A stretch of 64,000 nt of DNA from Knufia peltigerae (GCA_030247855.1 JAPDRN010000018.1:1-64000); one strand, 5' to 3'; shown: positions 42,477-53,650, numbered from the stretch's first letter. The notes: generated by a model from the sequence alone, not told the origin. Made by a program: numbers and translations.

Positions 42477-44036
42477 ATGAACATGGACGATTCAACCCCA
42501 TATACTGCAGACGCGACTGCGCTAGCCGTTGTTCGATCGGCCACCTCTTCAGTACATCTCTCCTCGCCCACCGCTTCCACGTTCTCAAAGGGACATTCGT
42601 CTTCTGGCTCGGCGTCTTCGATCACTTCCTCGCCGATACCTCGAGAATCGCTCGACATGTATGTAGGACCCAAGAGATTGGAAGATGTGACAGAGGAGCC
42701 GCCTGAAAAAGACGAGTTTGAGGGCTATACTCTGGTCAACGACAGCAGAGCCTACGATTTTCCAGACTACGAAAAAGCATTCTCAGATTTCCATTCCAGG
42801 CCGTCTCCACCAGGCTCTCCTGTACAACCTGAATGGACCTTGAGAGACGACGATGACTGGCCCTGGACTGCTCAGAATTCCCAGTCGCCCAAACGACGCC
42901 GATCCATGGGACAACCTGCTCCCCTTCCCACCACCAATCCACATCGTTTGAGCAGCAAACTGGGATCGATGAAAAGACGTTGGAAAAACAGATCGGCGGT
43001 TGAACCGCGGTTGTCGATCATCACACATCCTCAGAATCCAGCTTCTCGCTCCGGCTCACTCAATTCATCGCAAATCCTCAGTCCGGCGTCAAGTGCAATT
43101 TCCAAGCATGAGAGTCTCCTTCCTACTTCTCCGGGCACGGCGCTTACTAGTCAAACCTCGCTCGAGCTACCTACCGAGCCAGCGCCCATTGAGCAGAAGC
43201 ACGAGGAAGGAGAAGAGGAGCAGCGACAAGCCACTACGCCATTATTACCCCCTGTGCTCCTCGAGATGTGCAAAAAGGAAGAACCCATCCAGTCTCCTCT
43301 GCAGTCTCCCTCCATTGCACCAACCTCGGCTATCATGAGCTCTCGCACTTCCATGGACATGTCCCAATCGTGTTTGCCCTCCCCTCCTCTGTCTACCCGA
43401 CCATCAATGGTGTCAATGCACAACCGTTCTCGTACCAACACAATGACGGGTAGCATCATTCCAGACATTCCAGCTTTGCAACTCTCGGACCCAGACCCAT
43501 GGCTGGTCCGACTCGGCCATGCCAATTTCAACATTTATCCCGAACCATATACCCCCGAGGCCATTGATCTTGACTCGTATACGGAGTATCGCAGCAATTG
43601 GGACCATGCTCGCACCAACTATGCAAAGCATGTCGCCCGCACTGCAGAACACTATGGGTCGACGTCCAAGGTCTTCAGACTGACCGAGGAAAAATGGGCA
43701 TCTATTGATGAAACTTGGAGGAGACAGCACGATCTCATGAGAACTGCCCTCGCGCCCATCTTTGCTCGTCTCAGTGACGGCGATTCTGAGATGCAGGATT
43801 CTACGACATCCAGTGTGGTTCTGGAAACCCCAGCCAGCAAGGTGGTCCTTCCTATCATTGACGACAAGAGCGGCAAATTCCCCGAGATTGGCGACGGCGA
43901 GATAGTGGGGCCCATGTCGGTTGCTCGTCCTCGAGCCTTGACGGGTCCAGGCCGCGGAAGCTACTCACACAGCCCACCTCCTTCACCACAAAGACGCAAC
44001 CTCATCAAAGTCCTAACCGACATATTTCACAAATAA
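42477..44036 (+). CDS. Ser/Pro-rich, largely disordered fungal protein, 519 aa
   Basis: Single exon. The first 340 residues are low-complexity, rich in Ser, Pro and Thr, with many SP/TP sites (SPPGSP, LPTSPGTALTSQ, SPLQSPSIAP), basic patches (SPKRRRS, KLGSMKRRWKNR) and an acidic run (EEGEEEQ). A compact segment at about residues 345-420 looks folded: LQLSDPDPWLVRLGHANFNI, YPEPYTPEAIDLDSYTEYRS, then HVARTAEHYGSTSKVFRLTEEKW and DLMRTALAPIFARLSD. It ends PPPSPQRRNLIKVLTDIFHK. This layout recalls a fungal family with serine/proline-rich N-terminus and a short conserved C-terminal domain of unknown role. I infer a phosphorylated regulatory or scaffold protein, without function. An 18-bp-scale word (TACGGAGTA) occurs here in coding sequence at 43580. 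Confidence 0.75.
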   Translation: MNMDDSTPYTADATALAVVRSATSSVHLSSPTASTFSKGHSSSGSASSITSSPIPRESLDMYVGPKRLEDVTEEPPEKDEFEGYTLVNDSRAYDFPDYEKAFSDFHSRPSPPGSPVQPEWTLRDDDDWPWTAQNSQSPKRRRSMGQPAPLPTTNPHRLSSKLGSMKRRWKNRSAVEPRLSIITHPQNPASRSGSLNSSQILSPASSAISKHESLLPTSPGTALTSQTSLELPTEPAPIEQKHEEGEEEQRQATTPLLPPVLLEMCKKEEPIQSPLQSPSIAPTSAIMSSRTSMDMSQSCLPSPPLSTRPSMVSMHNRSRTNTMTGSIIPDIPALQLSDPDPWLVRLGHANFNIYPEPYTPEAIDLDSYTEYRSNWDHARTNYAKHVARTAEHYGSTSKVFRLTEEKWASIDETWRRQHDLMRTALAPIFARLSDGDSEMQDSTTSSVVLETPASKVVLPIIDDKSGKFPEIGDGEIVGPMSVARPRALTGPGRGSYSHSPPPSPQRRNLIKVLTDIFHK

Positions 44037-45590
44037 ACTGTATAGTCCCGAAGACTTCTGATGTACAAAAAACATTTCCTCCTTGTACACATTTCTTCGG
44101 ATACACGGCACCAGAGCCACGGATTTTTGGCGTTATCGAGAATATAGAAAAAGGGCGACCTCTTGGCCGGGAAAAGCGATGACATACTATGGAACTCAAG
44201 GGTTACCGGCCTAAAAAAGCGAATTCCAGCTCTCGGTTCAACGACATTGCTATGATTACTACTACGATATTTACGACATTCCTTTCATCGGGATCTGTGA
44301 TTCTAGATGATCTTATGACTTGCGACTTCAGCACAGCGAAGTGACGATACACACTCTTTTGAAAAGACCAACCTATTGGTTTGTCACCGATTGTTCTTCT
44401 ATTGATTATTACACTCAAGGCAGAGTATTGTCTGTTCTTGTACATGGCGGCTACATGCATCAAGGTTTTCTGGGCTCGCGAGAGTTAAGTAACATGTATG
44501 TAGCGCAGTCGATTGGCTTTAGACACAATGAGGGCGGATCTATGGGTGCTATTGCCGGGGCTGATGAAGGCGATTGAAAAAGTCGAAAAGTTGAAGATAG
44601 AGAGAGAATGAGAAAAAACATTGAAAATTATTCTTATACGAGAGTCGTTCCATTTGTGCTTTCATTTGATCGACAAGATCGACAAGATCGACCAGAGTAA
44701 TACAAGTTACCAAGCTACAAGAAAGTGAATCCATGTCGGTCGATCGATCTTGTAGATCATGGGATCTTGTGCTGCTACGACTCGTACTTTGTACCCTTGC
44801 TTGTTCCTCGGTGATGATACGATGCTCGACACCTGGTGTTTAGTTGTACTGCCTACGAAGCGGCTGGAGTTCCCGTTTTCGACCACCTCACTACCTACAG
44901 TGTACTTGTCCCTTCCTGCCTTCCTGCATATGCCTCTGCGAGCTGTTTTTCAATGATGATCAAAGCTCGGGGCGATAGGAATACCAAATAAAGGCCGAGG
45001 AAGTAAGTACTGGCGAAGGATGTCCACCCTTTTCGGGCGGAACAACCATATCAAAAGAGAACTCCAGGGCCGGCAGCATAGAGAGATCCTCAACAGTTGT
45101 CAATCCGACTTTTGCCTGTCGGTGAAAACGTTATGAACGGCGGGCCACGTTCATTCAAAGGAGAGACGGCTTCGATCAGACCCAAAACTAGGGACGAAGC
45201 TTTTGAAAAAGTCCGAGACACATTAATAGCTTGTACTGTACTTTGTTGGTCGAAGAGCTTGTTTCCTTTTTCTCTGGCTTCGTGATGAGTCCGTCCCCCA
45301 GCAGCCCCCCCGTTTGTTACGTTTCGATCCTCGGCACTTGTTGATATAACGGGAGAAACAAAAAGCGGCGTCATGGACAATACAAATCTGGTATTTGTGG
45401 TCGGGCGGCAAATACGAGTAGTAATAGCGAGACGGATATCAACGTCGAAACAATTTCCATGGTCCAACGTCGACTAATAAGAAAAGCCGTTGGGTGGTCA
45501 CAGAGTTCTTTTTGTAAAGAAGAAGAATTCCTGGCCTCGTTCGAATTAAAAACTGCTTTCAAAATTTGTGATTCCGGTCTCGAATATACC
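44037..45590. other. Intergenic region
   Basis: 1.55 kb with no supported gene. It contains a short tandem repeat with an inverted partner (44668-44758). Frames of 60-125 codons occur on both strands but overlap and lack any family pattern. Confidence 0.5.
44668..44758. repeat. GATCGACAA tandem repeat with downstream inverted partner
   Basis: GATCGACAA occurs twice and is followed by a third GATCGACC (44668-44693). About 45 bp downstream (44738-44758) GGTCGATCGATCTTGTAGATC is close to its reverse complement. RNA or DNA from this stretch could fold into an imperfect hairpin. It lies 3' of the Ser/Pro-rich gene. Confidence 0.6.
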
Positions 45591-46410
45591 ATGCGTATTT
45601 CTCACGCCATCTCAGTCATATCACTTTTTGTTTCGATCTTCGCTACAACTGAAGGTTTCAACATTCCCCAAAACCCAAACGAAGCCGGAGTGTCTAAACA
45701 TCAAAGGGTTCTTGAAGATGATGTAGGATATGAATATGGACGTGATCATGGTCTGGGTCACAGCGACGAGAAGGAAAAGGGGAAGAAATTACACCTATCG
45801 GCCGTCCTCAACGAATCCGATCCTCCTTTCAACGCCATCGTACAATGTTGGGAACTGTCCCCTTCATTCGTCTCTTATCCCACCACCGGACAGGCGTTGA
45901 GTTTGGGAGACACTGCCAACGCGACTTATGTCGTGCTGCCTCCTCGTGGTGGTGAAGGTTGGCATCGACCGCCTAGTCCAATGTGAGTATAGACTTTGAC
46001 ACTTCAAAACTTTGTCCTCGATCCTTTTTCTTTCTTGTCTCATTGTTCATTTCTCACCATGTCCCCGAATGTTTCAACTAGTTAGGTTCTTCGTCTTGCT
46101 CTCTGGTCTAGCTCATGTCAAGACGTATCCTCCGACCTCGACTCTCACGTCACAACCCTCACCACCACAAGAAAAACAAGAGAACCGAAGCGACGACGAC
46201 AACGACAACAACTACAAAGAACCAACAGAATCATTGTATGTCGTAACTGGAGTCAATCCACTCATCATCGCCGTCGACACCGATACTCGATCACCTGGAC
46301 ATTTGACCTTTTACCCTAGTGACATCGAAACAGTGGCTTTACAGGTCCCTTTCAAAGACGGAAAGATCCCAGGACATCGTGTACTATACGATGGACCATG
46401 TCGGAAGTGA
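45591..46410 (+). CDS. Secreted cupin-like small protein
   Basis: Exons 45591-45982 and 46086-46410 give 238 aa. A signal peptide is clear (MRISHAISVISLFVSIFATTEG, then FNIPQN), so the product is secreted. The folded part has PFNAIVQCWELSPSFVSYPT, GQALSLGDTANATYVVLPPR, GEGWHRPPSPMFFVLLSGLAHV, NPLIIAVDTDTRSPGHLTFY and PSDIETVALQVPFKDGKIPG. The H-x-PP...F-LLSG-AHV stretch followed by a GH-T-YPSD block is cupin-like. The splice (AT|GTGAGT...GTTAG|G) keeps PSPM-FFVLL in frame. Between the two halves is a long polar, acidic insert (QEKQENRSDDDNDNNYKEP). Homologous proteins exist as small secreted proteins in other fungi, to my recollection; no reaction is known to me. One N-glycosylation-type NAT is present. 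Confidence 0.8.
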
Positions 46411-46661
46411 TTGTGTAATACTACACGGAGTGCTACCGAGTGATCTAATAGTATATACTAGGTAGGTAATAGTTTTATCATCTATGGTTCCCATCTATTC
46501 TATCCCAGCAGCATATTCTACCACCCTAGGAATTTCTCTGTCGTCAACGATCCTCCTTTGAAGCCATGACTTGCTTTCTTCTTTCCCCTTCACCCACAGC
46601 GATACTAGCAACTAGTCTCAGACTTTGACGCGTCGACAAAAACTTCCAAACGTCTTCAACT

Positions 46662-48941
46662 TCATCTCCTTCCCCTGATATCCGCCATAATCTCGGTGGA
46701 CAATTGTTTGAAAAAGGTTCTGGTCTCCCATATCGGCAATGCGACAGAGATAAAGGCCGAACTAAACACCCAGATGAAACTAATCACCACCCAGGCGGTG
46801 AAAAAGTGTACCGAAAACACATAGTGACTCAGGAACATTGGTATGGGGATCAAAAAGTCCATGATGAACGGGAGGACGAACGACGCCCAGCAGGCGAGTT
46901 TGAAGGCGGACCTCAACCGGCTGGGGTCCTCTTCTAGCGCGGCGTCGAGGGACATTTGACGTTCCTCGTCGATGCGGATCGAGTCTCGGCGGTCTCGGCT
47001 GGAGGAGATGTATTTCTCGTCGGTCGTGGCGGGTTCAATGACGGGAGAAGCAGGCGAGGGGGATTCGTCGTCGCTGGATTGCTTAGTGGCTTGTTTGCCA
47101 TCAGCCCCAGTCGTACCTGTCTTTTCCGTCACAACATCGCGAGTATGAGCATCCTTCGGCTCGACGCCCCCGTGGAAGGAAGCGTGTTCGATGTTGATGG
47201 CCCGGGTCGTGCTCCAGTCGTAATCGTCGGGTTTTATCAGGGACACGACGACCGAGACGATCAGGCCGGTCATGACGGCTGCGAGGTTCCCGGAGAGCGT
47301 GGCATAGTTGGATCCCGTGGAGGCCAGTGTCAACTCGCCATAGTACACCTGCGCTTCCGCGAGCCACGCTGTCAGACCCGCGGCGAGACCGGACAATGCA
47401 CCAGCGATGGCTCCCGCTCGGCTTTGTTTCTTCCACGTGATGGCGAACGCGGCCGGGAATACGGCGCCACCTATCAACAGGCCCATGACCAAGAACAACC
47501 AGCCCAGATCGATGCCGATGACGTGCCAGATGATGGCGAAAATGGCCATGGTCAGCCCGAAGACAGCCACGTTGACGTGGGCCATGAAGATCAGGTTCTG
47601 AGGAGTCGCCGCCGGCTTGATGTAAGTCTTGTAGATGTCGAAGGTGAGAATCGACGAGACGGCAATGAGTTCTGCGGATGCACACGAAGTGACCGCCATG
47701 AAGAGAGTGATCAAAAGCGCCACGGCACCATTCTTGCCGAGGAGGGTACTGGAAGAGAACGCCGCGGCGAGACCGGCAGATATTTGGTCCGACGTGGGGG
47801 GATCAGGATAGGTGGGAAACGCAGGGTTGTCCGTCAATGCAACCGCGGCGAGACCCAATGTGGTGGCGAAGCCAAATGGAATGGCGAACCAAGCCAGGCC
47901 GCCCAGGATGTATGCTCGCACAGCAGTGGTGGGACGAGAAGCAATTGCTCTCTGCCAGTACGCCTGGTCGAGGAACACGGTACCGCTGCCGGAACAAAGC
48001 TGGATGACACCGAAGATGAGAGCATTGTTGGACTTCAACGTCAAATATGAGCCGTCCTGGTTGCCGTCGACCGGTCGAAGATTCGCTGCCTTTTTCAAGA
48101 GCTTGAACATCTCGGTGGGAGAGCCGATGAGGCTGTTTTCTACATACACCTGGAACATGAAGTATAGAATAATGACCATCAAGATGAGCGTGTGTGAGTA
48201 ATCACCTACAAGAAATCAGTAGAGGTCGTACACAAAGTCGGGCGAGATGGAACTTACAGAGGAATGTCGCGCGAAGCCCACCCATCAGTACATAAGCCAC
48301 CACACCCAACGGGATCAAAAATATGGCGGCATATACGTTCATGCCGGTGAGTGTTGTGACGACCGCAGAGCCTCCGAGCAAGAGTTGAGAACCAACAAGG
48401 ATATTGGTGACCAAGGCAAAGAAGATGAAGACACAGTGAGCCAAGGTACCGTACCTCACTTGGATGATTTCGAGAAATGTATGGCATCGCGGAGCGTTCA
48501 TTTTGGTCTTGCAGGCGAGAATGGAGAACATCAATATTTGCACCGTGGCTCCAGCGGCATACTGTACGACGTTAGTAGGAAATATCATGCAGCGTGACCA
48601 TTGTGCCCTACCCAGAAAGGCCCTGCAACACCATAGGTATATGCAACGGTGCTACTTTGCAGTAGTGTCGCTGCCCAAGTCCATGCCGACACAATACCTG
48701 CGGCTATAAGACCAGGCTTGATACTCCTGCTCGCTGTGTTAAACTCCTCGCTGGTCTTTGTGGAGAAATTGGTATATTTATTCTGCTCGAGTTAGGCAAT
48801 TGAACGGATATATGGGCAGTGCAACCGTCGACGTACCTGCAGCATTGATATCCCACACATGACAGCCGTGAAGAAGAACCCGATACCTACGACGACACCA
48901 TACCCGGCCCCTTCGGGCAGGATTGTAGAAACGGTTGACAT
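46662..48941 (-). CDS. Urea active transporter-type sodium:solute symporter (Dur3/UreA family)
   Basis: Exons 48941-48837, 48782-48612, 48561-48258 and 48205-46662 give 707 aa. It starts [20 protein letters not shown] and continues [20 protein letters not shown]. Family hallmarks follow: [100 protein letters not shown] and [20 protein letters not shown]. About 15 membrane spans are expected. A long hydrophilic loop (about residues 520-600, with [17 protein letters not shown] and [19 protein letters not shown]) precedes the last spans and has many potential phosphosites. Fungal relatives take up urea with protons under nitrogen limitation; related paralogs move polyamines. Convergent with the secreted cupin-like gene. 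Confidence 0.92.
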
Positions 48942-49705
48942 GTCAAAGACCAACACAACGCAAGAACTGGCGAGCAAGCCGTGAAGGAAGAATGCAGCGG
49001 ACGAGTTCAGAAGGTGAGACGACAGGTCGCGTATTTGTACTCGCAGGAGAACATACCTCGTCATCAGATAGCGATGGGCGATAACGGCGGCAACCACCCC
49101 GGTTACACAACCATGTCACCAATGTCAAGCTTGACAACCCCCGTACGAGGTATCGAAGGTCTTGGTGTCTCGGAAGTAGTTTTTGCCATAGCCTTTGACG
49201 TTCCAGAGGGAGATGTCCTCCCCGACGAGTAGACAAAAGCAGCTTATCGTGAAAAGTCTGGAATGGTGACGAGCATTTCTTGGAGTGATTAGCCATGTTT
49301 AGAAGGTGATAGCTTAAAAAGTCTTGCTATGGGTCTTGCAAATCCGAAGATCAGACGCATGTGGTAAGTAGGACGATCCTGCAGCCGTCAGTAAATCCTC
49401 CTGATATGAGTAGTTCCAAGGTTCAAACGACTCCGCGGTGATCTGCGAGGCTAAAAGATAGCGGTGGGTGGCCGGAATCATTCTTTCGCGTACACACACT
49501 CCGTAATCTCATCAACAATTTCTCACTGGGGAAGGTGGTCAAATGCGTGAAGTCAGTGCTCGCAGAAGTATTTGGTGGCAAGAAAAACACGCCTTTGGTG
49601 AAGTAGATATGTAGATGGATTTCCTGCTGAGTCAGCAAGCAACAACTTGAAGCATGCAGATGAGTTGTGTACATCGACGTGTTGGACATATATCACAGTA
49701 AATTC
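48942..49705. other. Promoter region of the urea-type symporter
   Basis: About 765 bp between the symporter start (minus) and the methyltransferase stop (minus). No supported gene. Confidence 0.55.
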
Positions 49706-50377
49706 TCAGGTTGGTCCTGTATCGGAACCACTCTTGGTTGCTATCACCCACTGGAATGGCACCAACCTTCCGTCTTCGTTATCTGATAGGATCTCGGATT
49801 CGACAATGGTGAAGCCAGCGTCCTTTATGTTCGCAGTATTGGTCTTCTCATCAAAACCGCTCCAATACATGCGCGTACCGAGCCAATCCTCTGTTTTACC
49901 AGGGTTGTCCTCAACACCAAGATTGCACAACAGGAAGCCTCCGGGCTCCAGCCAATTCCATATTTGCTTGAACATCTTGACCTGCTCCTCCCGGGGCAAA
50001 TGGAGTATGGAGTAGAATGCCGCGACAGCAGAGAGGGACCCATCACCAAATTTGAGCTCGGTCATATCTTCTCGGATAAACTTGACGTTGTCCTTTACCA
50101 CATTCGCTTTGGCCATGTCGATTTGAGCGTCGGAGATGTCGACAGCGAAGACTTCTTGACATCGTTCTGCCAGGATTTTTGTTGACGGTATACCCGCACC
50201 ACATCCCAGTTCAAGTACATTGCCAGTGGACGGGTTTTTGATGTAGGAGAGGAGCTTCTCAAGGAACTTTACGCGTAACGAGTCTTTGTCGATATCTGAT
50301 GTCCATTGCAAGTAAGTTTGCGCAATCTGATTATATCCTTCCCGCACGAGCGTCTTGTCCTTTCCACTTGTGTCCAT
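49706..50377 (-). CDS. SAM-dependent class I methyltransferase
   Basis: Single exon, 223 aa from ATG at 50377 (MDTSGKDKTLVREGYNQIAQ); an upstream in-frame ATG at 50431 would add 18 residues that look like leader. SAM-binding motif I is NVLELGCGAGIPSTKILAER, followed by VFAVDISDAQIDMAKANV (acidic residue at the end of strand 2), DNVKFIREDMTELKFGDGSL, AVAAFYSILHLPREEQVKMF and LEPGGFLLCNLG. The Y-N-I-A--Y start is common to small-molecule methyltransferases. It acts on an unknown small substrate in the cytosol. It is divergent from an MFS transporter gene across 1.1 kb. Confidence 0.9.
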   Translation of the reverse strand: MDTSGKDKTLVREGYNQIAQTYLQWTSDIDKDSLRVKFLEKLLSYIKNPSTGNVLELGCGAGIPSTKILAERCQEVFAVDISDAQIDMAKANVVKDNVKFIREDMTELKFGDGSLSAVAAFYSILHLPREEQVKMFKQIWNWLEPGGFLLCNLGVEDNPGKTEDWLGTRMYWSGFDEKTNTANIKDAGFTIVESEILSDNEDGRLVPFQWVIATKSGSDTGPT

Positions 50378-51465
50378 GATGGTATGCGAAGTTGGAAGTA
50401 TCGAATCTGGATTCTCTTGATGCAGCTGCAATATATCAATCGATATGAGTCATTGCTGCTTGCTCAGATATGGAAGTCGGAACAATGCTATGCGTAATTC
50501 TCCAAGTGCGTGGCAACGCTGTACTCGGGGTTATTTTATTACACTAGTTGACCTGGACTCACCCATCCTATGTGTCAGACGTCCTGGCTCTACTGTATGC
50601 AAGTTTTGTTATTGGCCTCGTGCATGCGAAGAATTTCCAACCTGACAGTTGAATGTTCGCGGCTCGGGCCAGTTCGGGAAACAGGGCAATGCCGCCCTTG
50701 CCAACCCTAAGCTCATCTATTACTGGGTTGTCTAAACTGCGCAAAAGCAGCGGGTGCGACATTGTCCAACTTGACTCAACGTTACTTCTGCATATCAAAA
50801 GAGACTGACTTACCTACCTAGGTAGATGTATGGATCATGAAAATCGATGTTCTTGCGGCAATATGGCAATGACCACGAGGTAAGTTAGAGATAATGAGAA
50901 CAGAACGAGTTCAAGAGCGTGAACAGCCCCCAAATCTTCGGCTAAATCGGCACTCCAATTTAGCTATAATGCTTCAGGTACAGTATCTAAGCATCGGCCA
51001 CGGGCATAATGTGGGACAGTTTCAACAATCGCAATGTTTGCTCTGGTTTCACGACAAAATGGATCTCCAAAGTGAAGTAATGATGGTCTTATAGATCAGG
51101 TATTAAGCAAAACTTTCACAATACGGAATCATCTTCAAAGTCATTTCGCAGCTTTCATGTCTGGAGGACGATAAGGATATTAATCAACAACCTCCAAACG
51201 GTGGGACCTGAAGATTCACCAACAGGGCCCTTATCGACTCCTGTTATTGACTCCATGCCAGGTCCCTTAGATTGCCCCCGATAACCGGTATACCGACTTC
51301 CACCGGCTCGAACAATTGACTATCCTTTAGAAATCCGAATACTCCATACTTGATAAATCGACTTGTTGTTTTCCCCTCAACCTTTTTTCCACCAAATCTA
51401 AACAAATATTTTCCGCCCAAAGAAGGCCACAATACATTGGCAATTATTATCTTTGGGGGAGGGTT
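50378..51465. other. Divergent intergenic region, methyltransferase and MFS gene
   Basis: 1.09 kb without a supported gene. A 12-bp perfect palindrome (CTACCTAGGTAG) is at 50814-50825. Confidence 0.55.
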
Positions 51466-53196
51466 ATGGTGAACGAGAAGACGGCCATCGAGCAACCAGC
51501 ATGGTCTCCTGCTGCTAGCCACAACGACGACGAAATAATAACAAAAGCTCCATCGTCACAGAACAAGTCGTCGCGGGACAAAATCGTCGCCGTCCTCACT
51601 TACACCCCAACATGGTGTCGGTGGAATCCAGACGAACCACCGACCTTTTCAGTCTGGCATAATGTTCTCTTCGCCTTCGCCGGTGCCTTCACCGTCGGCA
51701 ACCTCTACTACAATCATCCCATCCTGAACGTCCTGGCTCGCGATTTCGACGTGAGTTATGTCACGGTGTCGCGGATCCCGACGTTGATGCAAGCCGGTTA
51801 CGCGACGGGTTTACTGTTTGTCTGTCCACTGGGTGACTTGCTGAAACGACGACCATTGACGTTGGGTCTTGTGTTTTTCACAGCAACGTTGTGGTAAGTT
51901 CTGTCTGTACTGGTTTTACTCTTACTCGACTATTGCTCGTCTTACTACGTACCCGAAGCTTCCCCTATCTCCGAGATCCCTCCACAAATCTTCCCCCAAA
52001 CATACAACAGTAACAACAACGGTCAGAGAATACTGACACGAGTCTCTGCCTCGTTCCACAGGATCGGACTATGTCTAACGCATTCCTTCGCCGCGTTTTG
52101 CGCAATAAGTTACATCTGCGCCATCACCACCGTCATCCCACAAGTCATGCTCCCACTCGTGGCCGAGCTCGCACCGCCCACGCAACGGGCCATGGCTCTT
52201 AGCATAGTCACGTCGGGCAACCTGTTGGGGATCGTGACGGCGCGCATCCTTTCCGGAGTCGTGACCAACTACACATCGTGGCGCAACATATACTGGGTTG
52301 CGCTGGCCCTGCAGTACTGTGTCTTTGGGGCTCTCTGGCTCTTCATGCCCGACTACCCGTCCTCCAACCCGGACGGGCTCAACTACTTCAAGATGATCGG
52401 CGGGATTATATTACTGTACAAGAAACATGCCGTGCTCGTCCAAGCAGGTTTGGTGTCTTACTGCGTCTCGGCCTGCTTCACGTCCTACTGGACCACGTTG
52501 ACTTTCCTCCTCGCCGACGCCCCTTACCACTACACGCCCGTCGTGATTGGACTTTTTGGTTTGATCGGCATCGCCGGTATCGGGTTGGGTCCGTTGTACG
52601 CCAAGTACATCATCCAGCCGTTCGCGCCCATGTTCAGTTGCCTCGTGGGCCTGACGGCGAACCTCACGGGCATCGTCGTCGGCACGTACTCGGGCGAGCA
52701 CAGCGTCGCGGGGCCCATCATCCAGGCTTTCACGCTCGACATGGGCCTGCAAATCACCCAGGTCGCCAACCGCGCCGCCATCTCCGCCATCGAACCCAAC
52801 GCGAGGAACCGCGTCAACACCGCCTTCATGCTCCTCACCTTCACGGGCCAGTTGACGGGCACGAGCGCGGGGGCGAAACTGTACGAGAGGGGAGGCTGGG
52901 TCGCGAGCGGCAGCCTGAGCGTGGCCTTTATAGGCCTGACCTTTTTGATCTGTCTCGCCAGGGGACCCTACGAGCCCGGCTGGATCGGGTGGAAGGGGGG
53001 ATGGAACGTGAGGAAGAAGAACCTCGCCGAGGCCACGAGTGGGCCGATGCCTATCGCCGTGGCGGAGCCGATGAGGGACGAAGAGGCAGGTGAGCAGGTG
53101 CCTGTCGCGGTGTTACAAGGTAAGAGAGACGGAGAGGCGAGTGAGCCCCCGACGCCCGTTACGATTGAAGAGGCGAAGAGAGACGAAGAAAAGTGA
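51466..53196 (+). CDS. MFS transporter with repetitive C-terminal tail
   Basis: Exons 51466-51893 and 52062-53196 give 520 aa. The first span region NVLFAFAGAFTVGNLYYNHP followed by ILNVLARDFDVSYVTVSRIP, TLMQAGYATGLLFVCPLGDL and LKRRPLTLGLVFF resembles bacterial-type DHA1-like MFS proteins (N-YY-QP-L---A--F, Q-GYA-GL---PLGD--RR). Twelve spans can be traced, including SWRNIYWVALALQ and TYSGEHSVAGPIIQAFTLDM. The tail from about residue 466 is hydrophilic and holds three 17-residue repeats. Base composition of the second exon is clearly more GC-rich in third positions than in neighbouring genes. Substrate unknown. The bacterial-like pattern could mean old horizontal transfer, but fungal members are common, so I do not claim it. 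Confidence 0.87.
53047..53193 (+). repeat. Three 51-bp repeats encoding the MFS tail
   Basis: Units at 53047-53097, 53098-53148 and 53149-53193 (last one truncated). They encode MPIAVAEPMRDEEAGEQ, VPVAVLQGKRDGEASEP and PTPVTIEEAKRDEEK. Divergence is high, so the duplication is not recent or is under selection for acidic/proline character. Confidence 0.75.
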
Positions 53197-53650
53197 TTGT
53201 GATTTGTGATTTGTGATGTGTGATGCTTGACATGTCTTAGCAACGGCGTTTCGTTTTAGATGGAAAATTCGGAATTTCTCTCCACGAATGTACATACGAA
53301 CAACCATAGCGATATCAGGTGGATGCTTAGACGGTATATAGAACCCCGATGGGAAGTCATACCTATGCAGATAGACAAAAGTCGAAAAAATCATGACCGA
53401 TCTGTATTGGGAAACGATGTTTTCGCCAAAGACGGTGGGCTTTTTCGCTTCTCCCTTGTTGATCTCGTCCCATTCTGAATCCCTTCCCAGTCTCCCACGG
53501 CACTTGATGTTGGCTGAATCTGTACGAGAATCCATTTTCGACACGCCCATTGCGCTCGAAATGTACCAGGATCCGAGTATACAAGAGCGGCACCTTCGTC
53601 TTTTTGCTATTTGTATGACAAGCGGAGATTCTCCTGCATGATGACCGTGT
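53197..53650. other. Convergent 3' flanks
   Basis: Between the MFS stop and the SDR stop (minus strand). Begins with an imperfect TTGTGA repeat (53195-53225). No gene seen. Confidence 0.55.

Noticed and set aside
46956..48050. 364-codon plus-strand frame across the urea symporter gene
   Set aside because: It is antisense to a long, well-conserved exon; its Arg/Gly/Asp-rich composition is what the complementary strand of a membrane protein gene gives.
52278..53093. 271-codon frame within the second exon of the MFS gene
   Set aside because: Arg/His-rich shadow of the GC-rich MFS coding frame; no domain.
51466..53196. Recent bacterial origin of the MFS transporter
   Set aside because: Motifs are bacterial-like, but the gene has a fungal intron and similar fungal proteins are common; sequence alone does not support recent transfer.
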